NCBI GenBank assembly: GCA_036583965.1
Contig: JAZBQD010000014.1
Location: 51,217,626 to 51,281,625 of the forward strand
Length of the DNA stretch: 64,000 nt
Origin: Prunella strophiata
Lineage: Eukaryota; Chordata; Aves; Passeriformes; Prunellidae
Direction: 5' to 3'
Shown here: piece by piece, positions 11,601 to 24,600 of the stretch
How positions within the stretch are numbered: the first letter of the stretch is position 1
Layout of the letters: each line of letters opens with the position of its first letter
Made by a program: the position numbers and the translations under genes
Notes under the pieces: generated by a model
The model's input: the letters and a program-made list of their open reading frames with translations, nothing else
The model's database searches: none
What the model was told of the DNA's origin: nothing

Positions 11601-14600
11601 GAATGAGGGAATACCCTGTGTAGCACAAGTTACAGTATGTGCATTGTACAATAAAATGATCAATAATAAAATATTTGCATGTTCTGTGACATCTGTAGAG
11701 TGCAAGAGTCTGTAGTCTTGAATGGCATTTGGAATGCAATTGTGCACACAGAAGAGGCAAATAGAAAAGTGACACAGTATTTCATAGTGTGCTTATAAAA
11801 TTATAATGGGAATATAAAAATGCAAAACACTGATATCCTCAAATGTATTTCTTTACATATTGTGCATTCAAATTTAATATTAATTACATTTTTATAACCT
11901 GTATGTTGTAAGTACACATATGCACATGCACTGTTTCATACAAACACGTGTTCTGTCATACACTTTTTAAAGACTATGTCACACTTTCTATTTTGTGTTG
12001 TATGTTAATGTTAAGACCAAGAAAGTAGAGGCATACTTTCAGTCTAAATTCATAACACTGGGAATGGGTAATGGGAACAGATGTGATGTAGAAGGAATTT
12101 TATTCTGGAGGGCTGTCATAACAGAATTAAGCTATCCAGCTGACTTCATTTCAGTGGTAGAAACTTTCAGCAGTGGGTGGTGTATAAGCACAGAGTCACA
12201 CCAGTTTAGAGCTCAGTGAATATCTCTTAAATATAGCTGAACTGCAGCCTGATGAAAGATTTAGGAATAATAAACAGCAGCTGATAAAAAAAAAAAAAAA
12301 AAATTGCTGGTGGACATAATGTGTCACAATAGCCCATCACACTGAGATAATGTACAGCTGCAATGATGTCAGCTGCCCAGTTGAGAGCCCTATGATGGGA
12401 TTTTGGAATGATGCAATTGAATAAAATAATAACAAAGGCTCTGTCAGTGTGTGCAGTGTGGCAATAGGCTGGAGAATTCTGAGTACCCTCTTGAGGTGTG
12501 TGACCTCCACCAAGAGCACAGATCTGTCTTCTCAGGTCTGGGCACTAATAACTTCTGATGCATTCAGTTACCTGTCTTTCAAAATTTCCCATGGACCAGT
12601 CCCTGCAGCCACAAGGCCAGGAAAAGATCTTGCATCATCAGCATAATGGTAATACTCTGTCCTGTGTTCAGTAATAATCTCACCTCGAGATTTCGTATTT
12701 ACAGCATGGGAAATGGGAAAGGAAAAGAGCCTTGAAGGGTGTCACATTTCAAACTTCCTTTACTCTGACACATAATTACCCAGCAGAGCCAGTTACCTCC
12801 CATGTTTCAGACAGCTGGAAGAGGAAGGATGCTCTTACATGTAAGACCTTAGGAAATACAAGCTCAGTAGCTGGCTCTGAGAGAGCTTGTTTAGTGTGCC
12901 CTTGAATAAGTTCTTCAACTGGGTCCTATTTTCTCCTTATTTACAAGAGGATCACTATTTCTGGTCTTCTAATTTTCTTGATGTTTCTAGGCCCATGGGT
13001 TGACACCAAACACCTACAAAGTAACAGACACAATATTCCAATGCTGTTTGGACCTGCATGCACTTCCAAGCACACAGTTCTTACACTGCATGCAGTTGTT
13101 TCAGATGAACAGTGAATAAGACTGCTGGAGAACCACTTTAGAAACACCAGCTGTTTCCTCTGTCTGCTAAAAGGAAATTATATGGATTAGATACACTTAT
13201 TTATTTAAGAATCCCAGGAAAAACTAAACAATACTGAACTTCTTGAGGGGCTGAACAGGTAATCACAATTGTAATTGATTCTTTCCTCAAATTTAAGTCC
13301 AGAGTTTTTCCATTTTCTAGAAACTGGCAAAATAGAGTAGGATTATTTGCTGAATTTTAGATCATTTTCTTGAAAAGATTCTGGGTAGAGAATTGAGGAA
13401 ATGATCTATTATTTTGATCACTATGAAATGTTGACACCTGTTTCCCTTGGAAGCTCTCAAGCAGAAGCTTGAAATGTATTGCAACAGGGCAAAGAAAAAA
13501 GGAGGTTCCCTTTTATTGTTTCCCTGAAGCCTTATTCCGCTGGAGCTGTTTTTTCTCTCTGCAAGCAACCAGCAGTGCCCTTCTCTTTTAATGGTGTAAG
13601 GGCACTCTAGGCTCGTGACAGGGCTGTATTTGGATATTTGGAGTCTTACACACACACACAGACACACACACTTGTTGTCTTGGTTATCCTGCCCCTGACA
13701 TACCCTGTCAGGAGATTTCTCTGTGTGGCTGCTGATAACCACACCAGCTGTTAGTCAGCAGAGGCAGGGGAGGAAGGAATGCAGGGGAAATCAGAGGAGG
13801 AGATGCTGGTGAGCACTGCAGCACAGGTGTGTGGGCTGCTCCACGTGCCCTGCTGGAACTGCAAAGGCTCCATTAGCAGTTACTCCTCTAAGCCTCTACC
13901 TGCTTCGTACAGTGAATACACACTGAAATGCCTTGTGAGCTGTCAGATGTAAGGTCTTGACCCTTCTGAGCAAAATGCCTCTTGATCTCAGCCCTATATG
14001 CTGCTAAAGATTTTTTTTCTTGGATCTAAATGATTGGTATTCACAAAGTGAAGGAGAGGGGAGGGGCCATGGCTGTCAGCACGAAGGAGAAGCAGCAGGA
14101 CCTTGGCTGCAGCGAGAGGTGTTTGAATGCTAACATCTCCTACAGCACTTCCTTGAAACAGCATCCTGGATAAAATAAGGGGAACCTTGCTAATATTTTA
14201 TGGACCAGCCTGTTAAATAAGTGACTGCACTTTCAATCTAACATGTTATTGTTTCTGATTACCACTTTTTGATGTATTTCTATCCACTTGTTCTGGAATG
14301 CCTATTATATATGACTGACATGGGCTAATAGCTTGGTAGATTATCAGGGCAAGTAGACAACAATTGAGAAAATTATCTATGCCTCTTAATACAAGCATTC
14401 TATTACATTAATTATGTATTCACAGAAGAGCCAGAGGGCAAATATATTGTACCTTCATGTAACAGTGTTTCAGCAGAAGCTATTACTGATTATATTTGAA
14501 TTCATATTTTTCAGAACACTTGTGCTTTTTTACTTATGTGCTTCACAGCAAATTTCTAAAATTATATTTGGCGAAAAATCTTTGTACCAGCTGTGCAGGG

Positions 14601-15239
14601 TCTGCAGTAATTTGTTATCCTAGAGAGTCACTGTCAAGTCAGAAAACCCAGCTCAGAGAGGCAGGACTTTTAGGAATGGTAATGTCATTTCATTAGCGTG
14701 TTCCATAGTGCTTTCTTTTTTAAGGAAGCTGCTTACCCTACACAAACACACACAAAATTATGAATGCTGCATTGCCTCTGCAGAAATATGTCTATCATAT
14801 TTCTGCTGTTACATGTTATGTCACTCATGGGTGGTGGTATATGGTTCTGTATAACTGAGACACCCAAATTCCTAGTTTTTCTTGCTGATTTCCCCTGCCA
14901 CATATAATCATAACAAGTGAAGGAGCAGCTCTTTTTTTGTCTCCTGTTACCAGAATATTGCTATTTCTGTCATCTTAATATCTAGACAGTGTAAGGGAAG
15001 ACTAGACACTGCACTCTTGTCTTAAACTGTCATGGTGGGATATCACTGTATTATCCTCATTTCTAGATCTGGGGACTGGAGAAAGATCTTCAAACAAACC
15101 TCATTCTCCAGCAATTTTCTGGGTTAAGTAACAATTATCTCCAGCAGATACATAAGTATGAGACATGCTTATAAAATTCTCCAGCAAAGATCTCCCAGCC
15201 TCTAGGGGAACAGCCTCAGAAAACAGGATTTTTTACTTT
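8635..15239. other. intergenic, no gene seen
   Basis: Mostly AT-rich unique-looking sequence with homopolymer runs (poly-T near 10599-10615, poly-A near 12286-12302) and a CA-rich microsatellite at about 13650-13672. The longest open frame, 138 codons on the minus strand at 10957-11373, overlaps another frame and shows no family motif. I see no exon, RNA gene or recognisable transposon. Confidence 0.5.
13650..13672. repeat. CA microsatellite
   Basis: A short run of CA dinucleotides with one GA interruption. Confidence 0.9.
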
Positions 15240-16200
15240 AGATTGAGATGTTAGGGGAGCCTGTTCTAGTTTGCTTAAAGGTAATGACTGAGCCAGGAGA
15301 GTGTAAGCACCTAAAGACCACAGGAACCTGTCTCAAACACTGCTTAGGATGCAGAAGGACTTTGCCATGGGATAAGCACAGAATGGAGTGGCAGGATGGT
15401 GCTGACTCTGGTCTGGTGAGGTCTGCCTAGCACATCCTGGATAACACATCCGGACAAAAATTCCACTGTGGCAAACCATGTAAAGAAGCAGCTGCTGGTA
15501 CACATGTAACTGGTTAAGCCAAGATCACCCCAATTTATGGGACAGGTGGCACCTGTGAATACCAAAGACTACTGAAGCCCCTCTGGGTGTGCCTCCACAC
15601 ATACCTGAGACATGGACTGTAAGTTAAGCCATCATGACAGCAGCTTGAGAGAAGGTAAAGGTAGTACTGTTGCCCAGGAGTTATATCAGACCAAAGGGGA
15701 GGTTAACAAAGCTTGGGGAAAGGAATTTATCACTGATAATGGCAGAATTTATGGGACACAAGGAAACCCAGCTCAGCAACTGTGCTGAAATTAGGCTGGA
15801 TCAGGTAAAAGGTAATTCTACCCACTGACTCACCAACCACCAACTCAAAAGAAGAGAAACACTGAACATGGGACTGTTTAGCATTAGAAGTGAGGGAATA
15901 ATTTAGCCAATATAATAAGAGAACTGTGTAACCAATGAACATTAATTCCTTTGTTTGCTAAAATCTATAAATAGCAAAAAGTGTTGAATGACCTCAGGAT
16001 CCCCACCACCAAGAAGCCCAGGATGAGGGAGGACCAATGAGACACAGGTCCTGACTATCCCTGGCTTGATATCTCTGTTTTCCCATACCTCCACCCCCGC
16101 CCTTTTGATTTCTTTCTCTCCCCATCACATTTTATTGTTGAATAAATTCCATGTGACTGACTTCTCAGATCATAACAAAGAACAATTGTGAGAGAACAGA
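15240..16200 (+). mobile_element. probable endogenous-retrovirus LTR region
   Basis: On the + strand the segment has the promoter order of a retroviral LTR: CCAAT boxes at 15907-15911 and 15932-15936, a TATA-like ctataaatag at 15965-15974, and an AATAAA at 16141-16146. The distance from TATA box to polyadenylation signal suits U3-R. It is less AT-rich than its surroundings. I could not fix TG...CA ends or a target duplication, so both boundaries are approximate, and part of the left half may be retroviral 3' sequence outside the LTR. Confidence 0.45.
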
Positions 16201-19200
16201 ATACACCTGCAGAAAAGTATTTCTTTCCATCCCACCTGTGTTTTTATTTTCTGAGGCTACAATAAGTTGAAAAGAGAGAAGCTCTGTCTTAACAAGCAGT
16301 CAAGGATGTTCGAGGGCTACTGGGAGATGCTCCTACTTGGAGTGATTATGCTGTTGAACTTTTTGCCTGAAATGTTTTGGTTGAAAAAAGAACTAAGGAA
16401 AAGAATTCTGACATAAAAATACTAGTAAAATGTGAAGGGAGGAGTAACGTGTTCTTCTCTTTCCCTGGGATCAGACAAATAAAACCACAAGGGCTTTTTG
16501 AATACCACAGCACCTTAGTCAGAATGAGAGTGACTTCTGACATGTATTTTAACAAGAGAAATGTTTCAAGTGCTTTCTCAGTTCAAAAGAAATATACTCA
16601 CTTCATTGCAAAACTGATGAAGTTTGAGTACCATTAGCAATAACCATCTTGGAAAATCTTCTAAGGATGCTGCTGTTACTGCCATTGAAAACTCAGCAAT
16701 CCTGCTGCAGCAGCATAAAAATTAAACTGATGAGCTGCAACTTAAGTGTTTAACAATGAGATATCAAGTGAACTATACAAATTTTCTGCAGCATAGCAAT
16801 TCATAGTTGTAACTAACAGGAGCCAACAGGTATTTGAGAATTGAGTGAGAAGCATGCGGTGTGAATACTGAGGCGGCTATAATGGATGGCTGAAGAAATG
16901 AAGCAGCAAAAGAAATAATTATTGAAGGGACAAGAGAGTTTAGTAGCTCTGAAGCTGACAGATAGCAATGCATTAAATGACTCATCCAAACTGATGGAAG
17001 CTGATGATACTGTAGTAGTACCACCAGACAATTTTTCAATTATATTCTAATGGTTAAGGTTTTTGGCCAGAAGATGACCATTTCCAGAGCAGTGCATCTT
17101 TTTTCTTCCTTCGTGTAGTCAGGAATGTGGGAATTTCAGGAACACAAAGGAAGAAAGAGTGGCTCCAGAAATGAGGGCTTAGACATGCATCTTTTGAATT
17201 ACAGGTTAGAGACTAGTAGCTTCCACTGGGGAAATAACAACCTACCTTCAGTTCCCTGCTTGGAGTCATTCAGCCACCTGACTCCTGCCTACTTGGCATC
17301 CTAGGGCTAGGACTTCCCTGGGAAGCAAGTGAACATAGCCCCCAGCTCTGCTCCCCAGGGAATTCCTGCACATTCCATTCCTTACTCACTGAGAAGTGAT
17401 CTCGAGCACCAAGAGCAAAACCTGTACCTGCTGGTGACTGAGCAGTGGCTGAGCAGTTCACTGCCTCCCATCCACTGGGAGGAGGAAGCTCTTTCTGAGC
17501 AGTACTGACATTATAAGTCTTAATGTGGATGGGAAAGAGAAATTATTTGGGATGGAGCGTATGAGAAACCTTGTCAGCTGTGCTCTGAAATGGGGAGCTG
17601 CAGTCCTGGCAGTCCTGAAACCCTGGGAATGATGGAGGTCTGCTGAGCTCCTGCTGTTCTTCCTGAGGGTCCATTCAAAAATTCAGGATATTTGTTTCTA
17701 GCTTGAACTCAGGACTCACCCTGTCACTCTAAATAGGCATTTCCCAGACCCAGAAAAACCATACAAGAAAGAAAATGATATTGACTGATCAGACACTTGA
17801 TCTGACACTTGTTTGTTCCACTGCCTCCAGGCTATTTTTCTCTTTTTTACTGAGGCGAATAACCATGAGTGAAATCTGAGCCAAGATGTTCAAGTTTAGC
17901 CAAAAGGATGTTTTTTTGCAGTGATAGCTCATTATTAATCAATCTTGTGGAACCCTGAACCTGACATATACAATGATTATTCATTCTATTGCTGTTATTG
18001 CTTCAATTGACAGAAGGGAACAAATAGAGCTTCATATGAATATCAAGCAGAGGATCCATGTCTTCAAAGCCCAGAAGTTCCTTTTTCTGACCCAAGAGAA
18101 ACTCCAGTATGAAAGTGAAATGCAGAAGAATTTGTTGAAGAATATTAATCATGAAACAGAGTGAATTACAACAGTACTTGCAGAAAAATACCGTACCAAA
18201 AATGGTACATAAATATAAGTTTTAAAATTAAAATATTGATCATGAATCTGTCTTACAATAGTATAACACTTTTTTTCTCAGTAATGGCCTTAAAATATAA
18301 GGATTACATCAAAATTAATTGTATATAGGTAATGAGTATTATTAGGTGGTGAAAAATATTAGAATCCAAAACAGAAGCAAGGATGGCTATTTCTGTTACC
18401 CTGTGTAATAATGAGTATAATTTTCATGTTTCTCTTCAACAATGTTGTTCTATATCTATACAAATAGAGCTTTAAAGAGAATTCTGTCGGCAATTTATGC
18501 AGGTATTTGTAGCTGGTTTTGCTACAGGTGGAGAATTTGCACAGAAATAAACAGCCTTTTAACATCTGTAAGTACAATTTGCCCAAGAGAGAAAAATGAC
18601 AGCGGGGAGGAGGAGGATGCCATTCAATAGTCAAATTATGACTATTACTGTAAACTTGTTCTTTCTGTGTGCTCCATAACAACCATCAGTTGGTAGTGAA
18701 AGTGAATCTGTTCTTTAGCACAATTATTGTCCTCCAATTTGTGTCCAGGTTGGCTTGTTGGGATAAACTGGTGGGCTTCTGGCACTCATTTTCCCATTGG
18801 AACCCAAAGAGAAAAGAAAGAAAGATTAATTTATAAAAAAGACAAGTCAACCAACAAACCAAAGACATAAAAAAAAACCCTTAAAAAAAAACCCTAAAAA
18901 AACCCCAAAACCCCCCAAAACAAACAAACAAAACCCCCAAAACTAAAACAATGAAATAACCTGTAAAATTGCTTTAACATTACAAAGCAAAAATAAGAAC
19001 AGAGTAAGTTACTTTTCAGGCCTGCCAGTTTCCACAGTTTTTCCCTAATTTGAAATTGCAGTGGTTCTATGAGCTTGAGTCACATTTGAGTTTTTTCTTG
19101 ACCTTTTGTAGAAAGAAGTAGGTGTGAGGAAAAGTAATTTCCCTGTGTACATGTTATACTAATGAACACAACCTTAGGAAGGCAAGGCAAGTTTGGGGCC

Positions 19201-21280
19201 ATGTTATAAACACCAAGAAGTTATTTTCCATTTCCCTGCCTCCCATGCAGAGGGTGATCAGGGCTTTTCAGAAAGTGTTTAGCTGATAAAATCTATCCTA
19301 TTGTGATTTTCAATTTACAGTGCAAGTGATTGACTGATGTTTCTTATTAATTTAGTGAATATGTAGTGAATATGTTTATCTGTGTGGTTTAGGCTGTGTT
19401 GAAATTGCATCAATTTACAGTGTTAACTGCTATGCAGCATAAATAGAGCCTGCATGGAAATTTGAATTGGGAACTAAACGAGCAGATGCAGAGATAATTC
19501 GAGCTGTCACTATTAATATTTCCATTTTTTTTAAACGCATACTTTCTTCAATTTTAAATACAAGTTTGGAGCTATGTATGGATAAAACAGGAATCCATTT
19601 TTACTCAGATATTGCTTACCCAGGTACCAATAAGCTGGTGTACCCACAGAGCACAACCAGGGGTGCCACATTCTCACTTGCACAGAAGGCCTGGCTGCCT
19701 GCCCTGCAGGGCACACCTGGTGTGTGCCCAAAGAGTTGTGTGCTACTGATACTGCAGATGAAGACATTTCCAATACACAAACAGATTCTCCTTCAGCCTT
19801 TTGTGACTTTCCAACTCACAGTTTAAGGGCCCCTTAGTGCAGTTTTCCTTTGGGGCCATACCAGCTGAGAGAACATAAAGCTGGGATAGAAATCAGCCAG
19901 ATGCCAACAAATAGCCAAGATTTGGTAGAATAATTATATAGTGTTTTAATGTTATATTTGGTTTATATAGACAGAAAAAGAGTTTGGTATTAACGTCATC
20001 AAATTTGTGCAGACATCCTTACCTATAAAACAAATCTGAGTCCTCAGCTAGATATTCCTTACTCCCTAGATGAGGTGGGGATATAGGGCAAAGCAAGTGG
20101 TTGGAACATATTAAGGTGAAGGTCTGCAGGAGAGACAATCCCCTCCATTATTATAATCTTATTTATCTGTTTTAGTCTTGGACACAGCACAAAATATTTC
20201 CCAGGCACCCCTAACCTACCCAGCATAGCTGCACTTGCTGCATATTTCTCCTTAGCACACTGATTTTACATGTCTACATCCTAAAATTTGTAGGGAATAG
20301 CTCCCTCCCCTGCAAAAGATAAGGTATTGCTGCAAGTCCTAGAGGACCAATCTTGTACTGATTCCTTAAGTGTTAAAGGGAAAATCAGCCCATTTAGTTG
20401 GATTGCAGTGGTAAATTGCATTTGCTGATACATTTGTACAGTATTTACTATGTTTAGTGTGTAATTTGTGAATTGTACTCAGACATTTTGGTCATAAATT
20501 AATTTAGAAATATAATAAGAGTCTTTAAGAAACACAATAGAAAAAGCTCATTAAGGAAATTTTTCCCTAGAAATAAACAAACAAACTTCTTAAAGACTTT
20601 TCTTCTCTGACTGGAGGGCTTATACAGTCTTTCAATAAAAAGAAGATAAAAGAAGCATCTGTTTCATAATCATCATTTAGACAGTGTCAGAATGCAAATA
20701 CTAAAAGAACTGCAGATGCTGGGTCAGTCCTCAAAAAGTATTTGATATCCAAGGCTTTGAGAACAGTGTAAGATTAGCATACACAGAGAGCAATCTTTTC
20801 ATTACAAAAAAACACTCCAAAGCCCTCAAACCACCACTTCCCTGCAGGATAAAGCTTTAGAGTTAATTTTCATGAATTGTAATCTCTCAGGTGTTTGCAA
20901 GAAAATGTGTGAAGTACCGTAACAGATTACCCATCCTCCAGAAGAGTTATGGTCTAAGAAGAAAATTAGTGGGTTTACAAAAGATGAAAAGTGATTTAGA
21001 TAATATTTTCTGCTTGCATTTGCTTAACTGGTATTCAGGAATATCCATACTAATTGAGACCCCTGGGTACAACAATAATAAAAATAATAAATGTATTGTG
21101 AACATAGATCAAAATCCCCTTCTTCCCTTGTCCTAGGATTAAAAGTATGAAATTATAAGAAACATTTGAATAGATTTTTTTTTAAAATAGAAATAATATT
21201 TAAAGGTTTTTCAATGGGCAGGCCCAGCTGTGGTGACATGAAAGCCTGCTCATCTCAGAATAAAAATAGTCCCCTTCTGC
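16201..21280. other. intergenic, no gene seen
   Basis: AT-rich sequence without recognisable exons or transposons, apart from the A/C-rich tract at 18868-18950 (separate entry). Open frames here are short, overlap each other and have no family motif. Confidence 0.5.
18868..18950. repeat. A- and C-run tract, G-quadruplex candidate on minus strand
   Basis: Poly-A stretches alternate with five C-runs: 18878-18880, 18892-18894, 18903-18906, 18911-18916 and 18934-18938. Read on the minus strand these are five G-runs of three to six bases separated by T-rich loops, which meets the simple sequence rule for an intramolecular G-quadruplex, though with some long loops. No gene is associated. Confidence 0.7.
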
Positions 21281-21361
21281 CATGGTTTAGTTGAGGTGTT
21301 AGGGCATGGATTGGACTCTATGATCTTTAAGGTCTCTTCCAACCTAGTCATGATATGACTC
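21281..21361 (+). mobile_element. CR1 LINE 3'-end fragment
   Basis: The segment matches the last stretch of the CR1 3' untranslated region, including the characteristic gatctttaaggtctcttcc and a decayed tail of CR1 octamer type. Only the extreme 3' end is present, as usual for 5'-truncated copies. Confidence 0.8.
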
Positions 21362-21377
21362 AATTTTAAACTATATT

Positions 21378-21600
21378 GAAATATGCTGAAACTTACAAGG
21401 AGCAGCTGTGGTCACTTAGTTGTTTCAGTTTGGAGAAGAGAAGGCTGAGGGTGCCTAATCACAGTTTACAATTCCCTCAGGGGGCAGAGCTGTTGATCTC
21501 CTCTCGTTGGGGACCAGCAAGAGGATGTGAGGAAATAAAAGGAAGAAGTTCAGATTTAATGTTAGGAAAATGTCTCTCATCTGACAAAAGCTGAGGAAGA
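21378..21600 (+). mobile_element. CR1 LINE 3' untranslated fragment
   Basis: A second CR1 piece in the same direction as the one at 21281-21361. It contains the typical sequence in which a copy of gagaagagaaggctgaggg is followed by a stretch ending in tcagatttaatgttaggaaa. Because it contains an earlier part of the 3' untranslated region yet lies after the tail piece, these are two separate insertions, not one element. Confidence 0.8.
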
Positions 21601-24600
21601 GTATAAGAAGCAGCACTGATGAATAATGTCCTTTGATGTAGTTTAGTGGTTTAGGGGTATGCTGTGCCAGAGAGTTCATATTTCTAATTAGTCAGGAATA
21701 GCCTGGAAGTAGGAACTGCTAAGCAATTAACTGTGGGTGTAGAACCCATCAGGAATTAAGCACAGGGAAGCTTTTGGTGAAATCCCACTTCCTCCTGAAA
21801 TTGAAAGTAAAATGCAGCTATTGATTTCAGCAGCATTGGCAGTGTATTGACTGCATCACTTACCAGTTCACCAGCCAGTCTGTCCTTGATCTGTTTGCCT
21901 TTCTCATCCCCTGATGCATCCAGTGTGACTATTACCTCCTATTTCATGCTAGAAGGGCTGTGTAACCAGCAGCTTTTTCAATCCACAAGAGCAAAATGTT
22001 GAGAGTTTCAACTGATGGGCTAAAATCATGGCACGATTGATTAGTGACTCCCCGGTGAGGTGGCGTGGTTCAGTGGGCAACACCAACCTTGTCAGCAAAG
22101 CTTGTGGCCTTTGGGACTGAAAAGAGTTAAAGCCAGAAGGAATGAGGTGAACTTTGGAATGATGACACCCCTTGTGCATTGCCAAATAAATAAATCCCTG
22201 TGGCACTGCAAAGCACCCAGTGCGGGGAGTAAAAGGAATGGTGGGCTTGTGCCATGACTGCATTCAACTAAAAGTTGGTGTCTTCCAGTTGCTTTGTTGA
22301 TGGCAGTATCCAGAGAATTCCTAAATGTTTAAAAGAAAAATGAAGTATGTTATGGATTTTTCACAGTCTTTACACTGGGAAGAGTTATGTGCAACATTAA
22401 GCTTAAATTGATTTTCAGTGTTTGAGCACTGGCCTGGACAATGGATCTAATTAGTACCTACAGTTATTTAAATAGCAGAATTGAAAGCCTGGGTTGCAAC
22501 AGTTCTCTTCTTGGTTTAGAATTATGTTTTGTTAAGGAAACTCTTCTTGTGGTTGTGAGGTGAATTTAATTGGGAACTGTAAACATCAAACAAAACTTGC
22601 CTTTGCTATTTAAGCTGTGATAGTTTTGCCTGAGTACTCAGCTTAGAAACAAACAATGAAAGCAGAAGCTGATCCACAGAAAAACCTAGCTGCTGCAAAG
22701 CACTTCTCCTGGGAACCACAAATCTGTATTTATAAAGAGCTTAAATTTGCCATGATTCTTTTATCAATACATTTGGTCTTTTGAGGTCTTTTCTATCAGC
22801 TTTGTGCAAAGCAGGCAGAAAACTGGCCAGAGTGGTACCTGTGCATCATCAGAAAATTCAAATCCATTACAGTTCAAATCAGAACTCCTTTCTTTCATCT
22901 TGTGTAAAGAATGTATTTTGGGACTGAACAACTGCTAAAATGGGTCCTGGGAGGGCTCTGGGTCTCTACTTTTATGTTCACCCAAGAAAACAGTCCCACA
23001 GGAGCAGGTACATGCTAAATTTGCTCAGAGAAGAAAGATATCTGCCTCACACTGTGTTGCAATCCTTAGCTACTTGTTACATTTAGACAAAAAAAAAAAA
23101 AAGTGTGACTATTACATTCTCATTTCCTTTCAGAGTGAGAAAACAAGACAGATTTATAACTAAATGTGTATGACAGACTTCTCACCTAATCCTTCAGCTT
23201 CTAAATACTCTCAGCTCCCATTGAGGTCATGTGGAATAGAGGAGTAATAGCACCTTGCAAATACAGGAAGGAAAGAGTATTCAGGGGTTGCAAGTTCAAC
23301 AGAATCAATGACAGAGCTCAGGCACAGGGGTCACACCAGGGATATCACACATTTTCCTTACCTCAGATTGCATTCTGGAGGAGTCATATTTAGGGTGTGG
23401 GGCTTTTTTTTCTCTGCACAAACCATTATGGAATTTTAATAGCAGCCAAGTGTAAGGTTAACCCCTGTGATCTGAATGATGTTCCTCTAATTTGCAATCT
23501 CTTAATTAAGGTCTGACATGGCTCAGCTATTATTTACACTTATGGTGGTTGGCCATCTGGGCTTCACTAATAAATAAGCACTTTAATGGCTGAACTACTT
23601 AATAACCCTTCAGTGAAAGAAGATGAAAATTAAGGAAATTCTTTCATTATGAAAATATGCTGTGCCATCTAATTGTTCAAAAGCAGATGTCACTCAAATT
23701 CAATTAAGCTGTTTAATGACCTGCATGCTTATTACTAACTTGATAGAAGGTTTGACACAGTTAAAGTAAATACAAATGGCTGGTATGACTTTATCTTGTC
23801 ATCTTTCTGCTTTTTGCTACTTTCCCAAAATATCCATGTCAATCTGGTTTTGGTTTTTTTTTTTCCTTATGATATATGATAAATTTGCATTGTGTGGTCT
23901 GAAATAAGAGCTTATGAAAATTGTTAACAGATATGTTTTTCTTATTCTTTCTTCCAAATGTGTAGCATTTTTCACACAAAAAATGTCTCAAATTATTCAG
24001 ATGTGAGGCAGTTGTGAATGTTGTTGGTTAGATAGCCAGCAAAGTTCCCAAGCAATATCTTAGTTTAGTGATTTAGCCTCTTTTGTTAGTGACAGATTGG
24101 GAGAGATATTAAGGCTGTTTTTCTCTGTAAACAATGTCTTATAATATGCCAAGCTTTACAGCACATTAATGTAATCCATATGTAAGTTCATCCTGGTTTA
24201 TTAAGAAACAGACGTGCTATATTCACTGAATATTAAAATGTTATTCAGCTTCCCTCTTCCTTGTTTCCCTCATCCTTGTGACTTTTTAAATCATCTAATT
24301 ATTGCTTAGTACTTATTACTTACAAAATTAAGTATGGATGATCTTCATTACAAACTTAAATCCCTATTGCAGCCTTCCTGGCACACAGCTTTCATGGCTG
24401 TTTCAGTCTCTCTGGACAGAAATATGAAGTTGTGTGGATGAGGTGTAGCTCATCCTGGCTCTGCAGTGGTGGGACAGACTTAAAGAAGTTCTAGAGGTGC
24501 TGTTCTTCCCACAGCCATGTGTACATGCCAGCTGCTGCTGTGCTGCCAAACCTCTCCCCACAGAAGTCACTGCCCAAGTCCTTTCCTTGGCTTTGCTGTG

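Noticed and set aside
13362..13742. Minus-strand frame of 126 codons
   Set aside because: It runs through a CA microsatellite (VCLCVCV segment) and has no family similarity.
22030..22110. Possible tRNA-like segment with ggttcagtgggcaac
   Set aside because: No B box at the right spacing and no acceptor-stem pairing.
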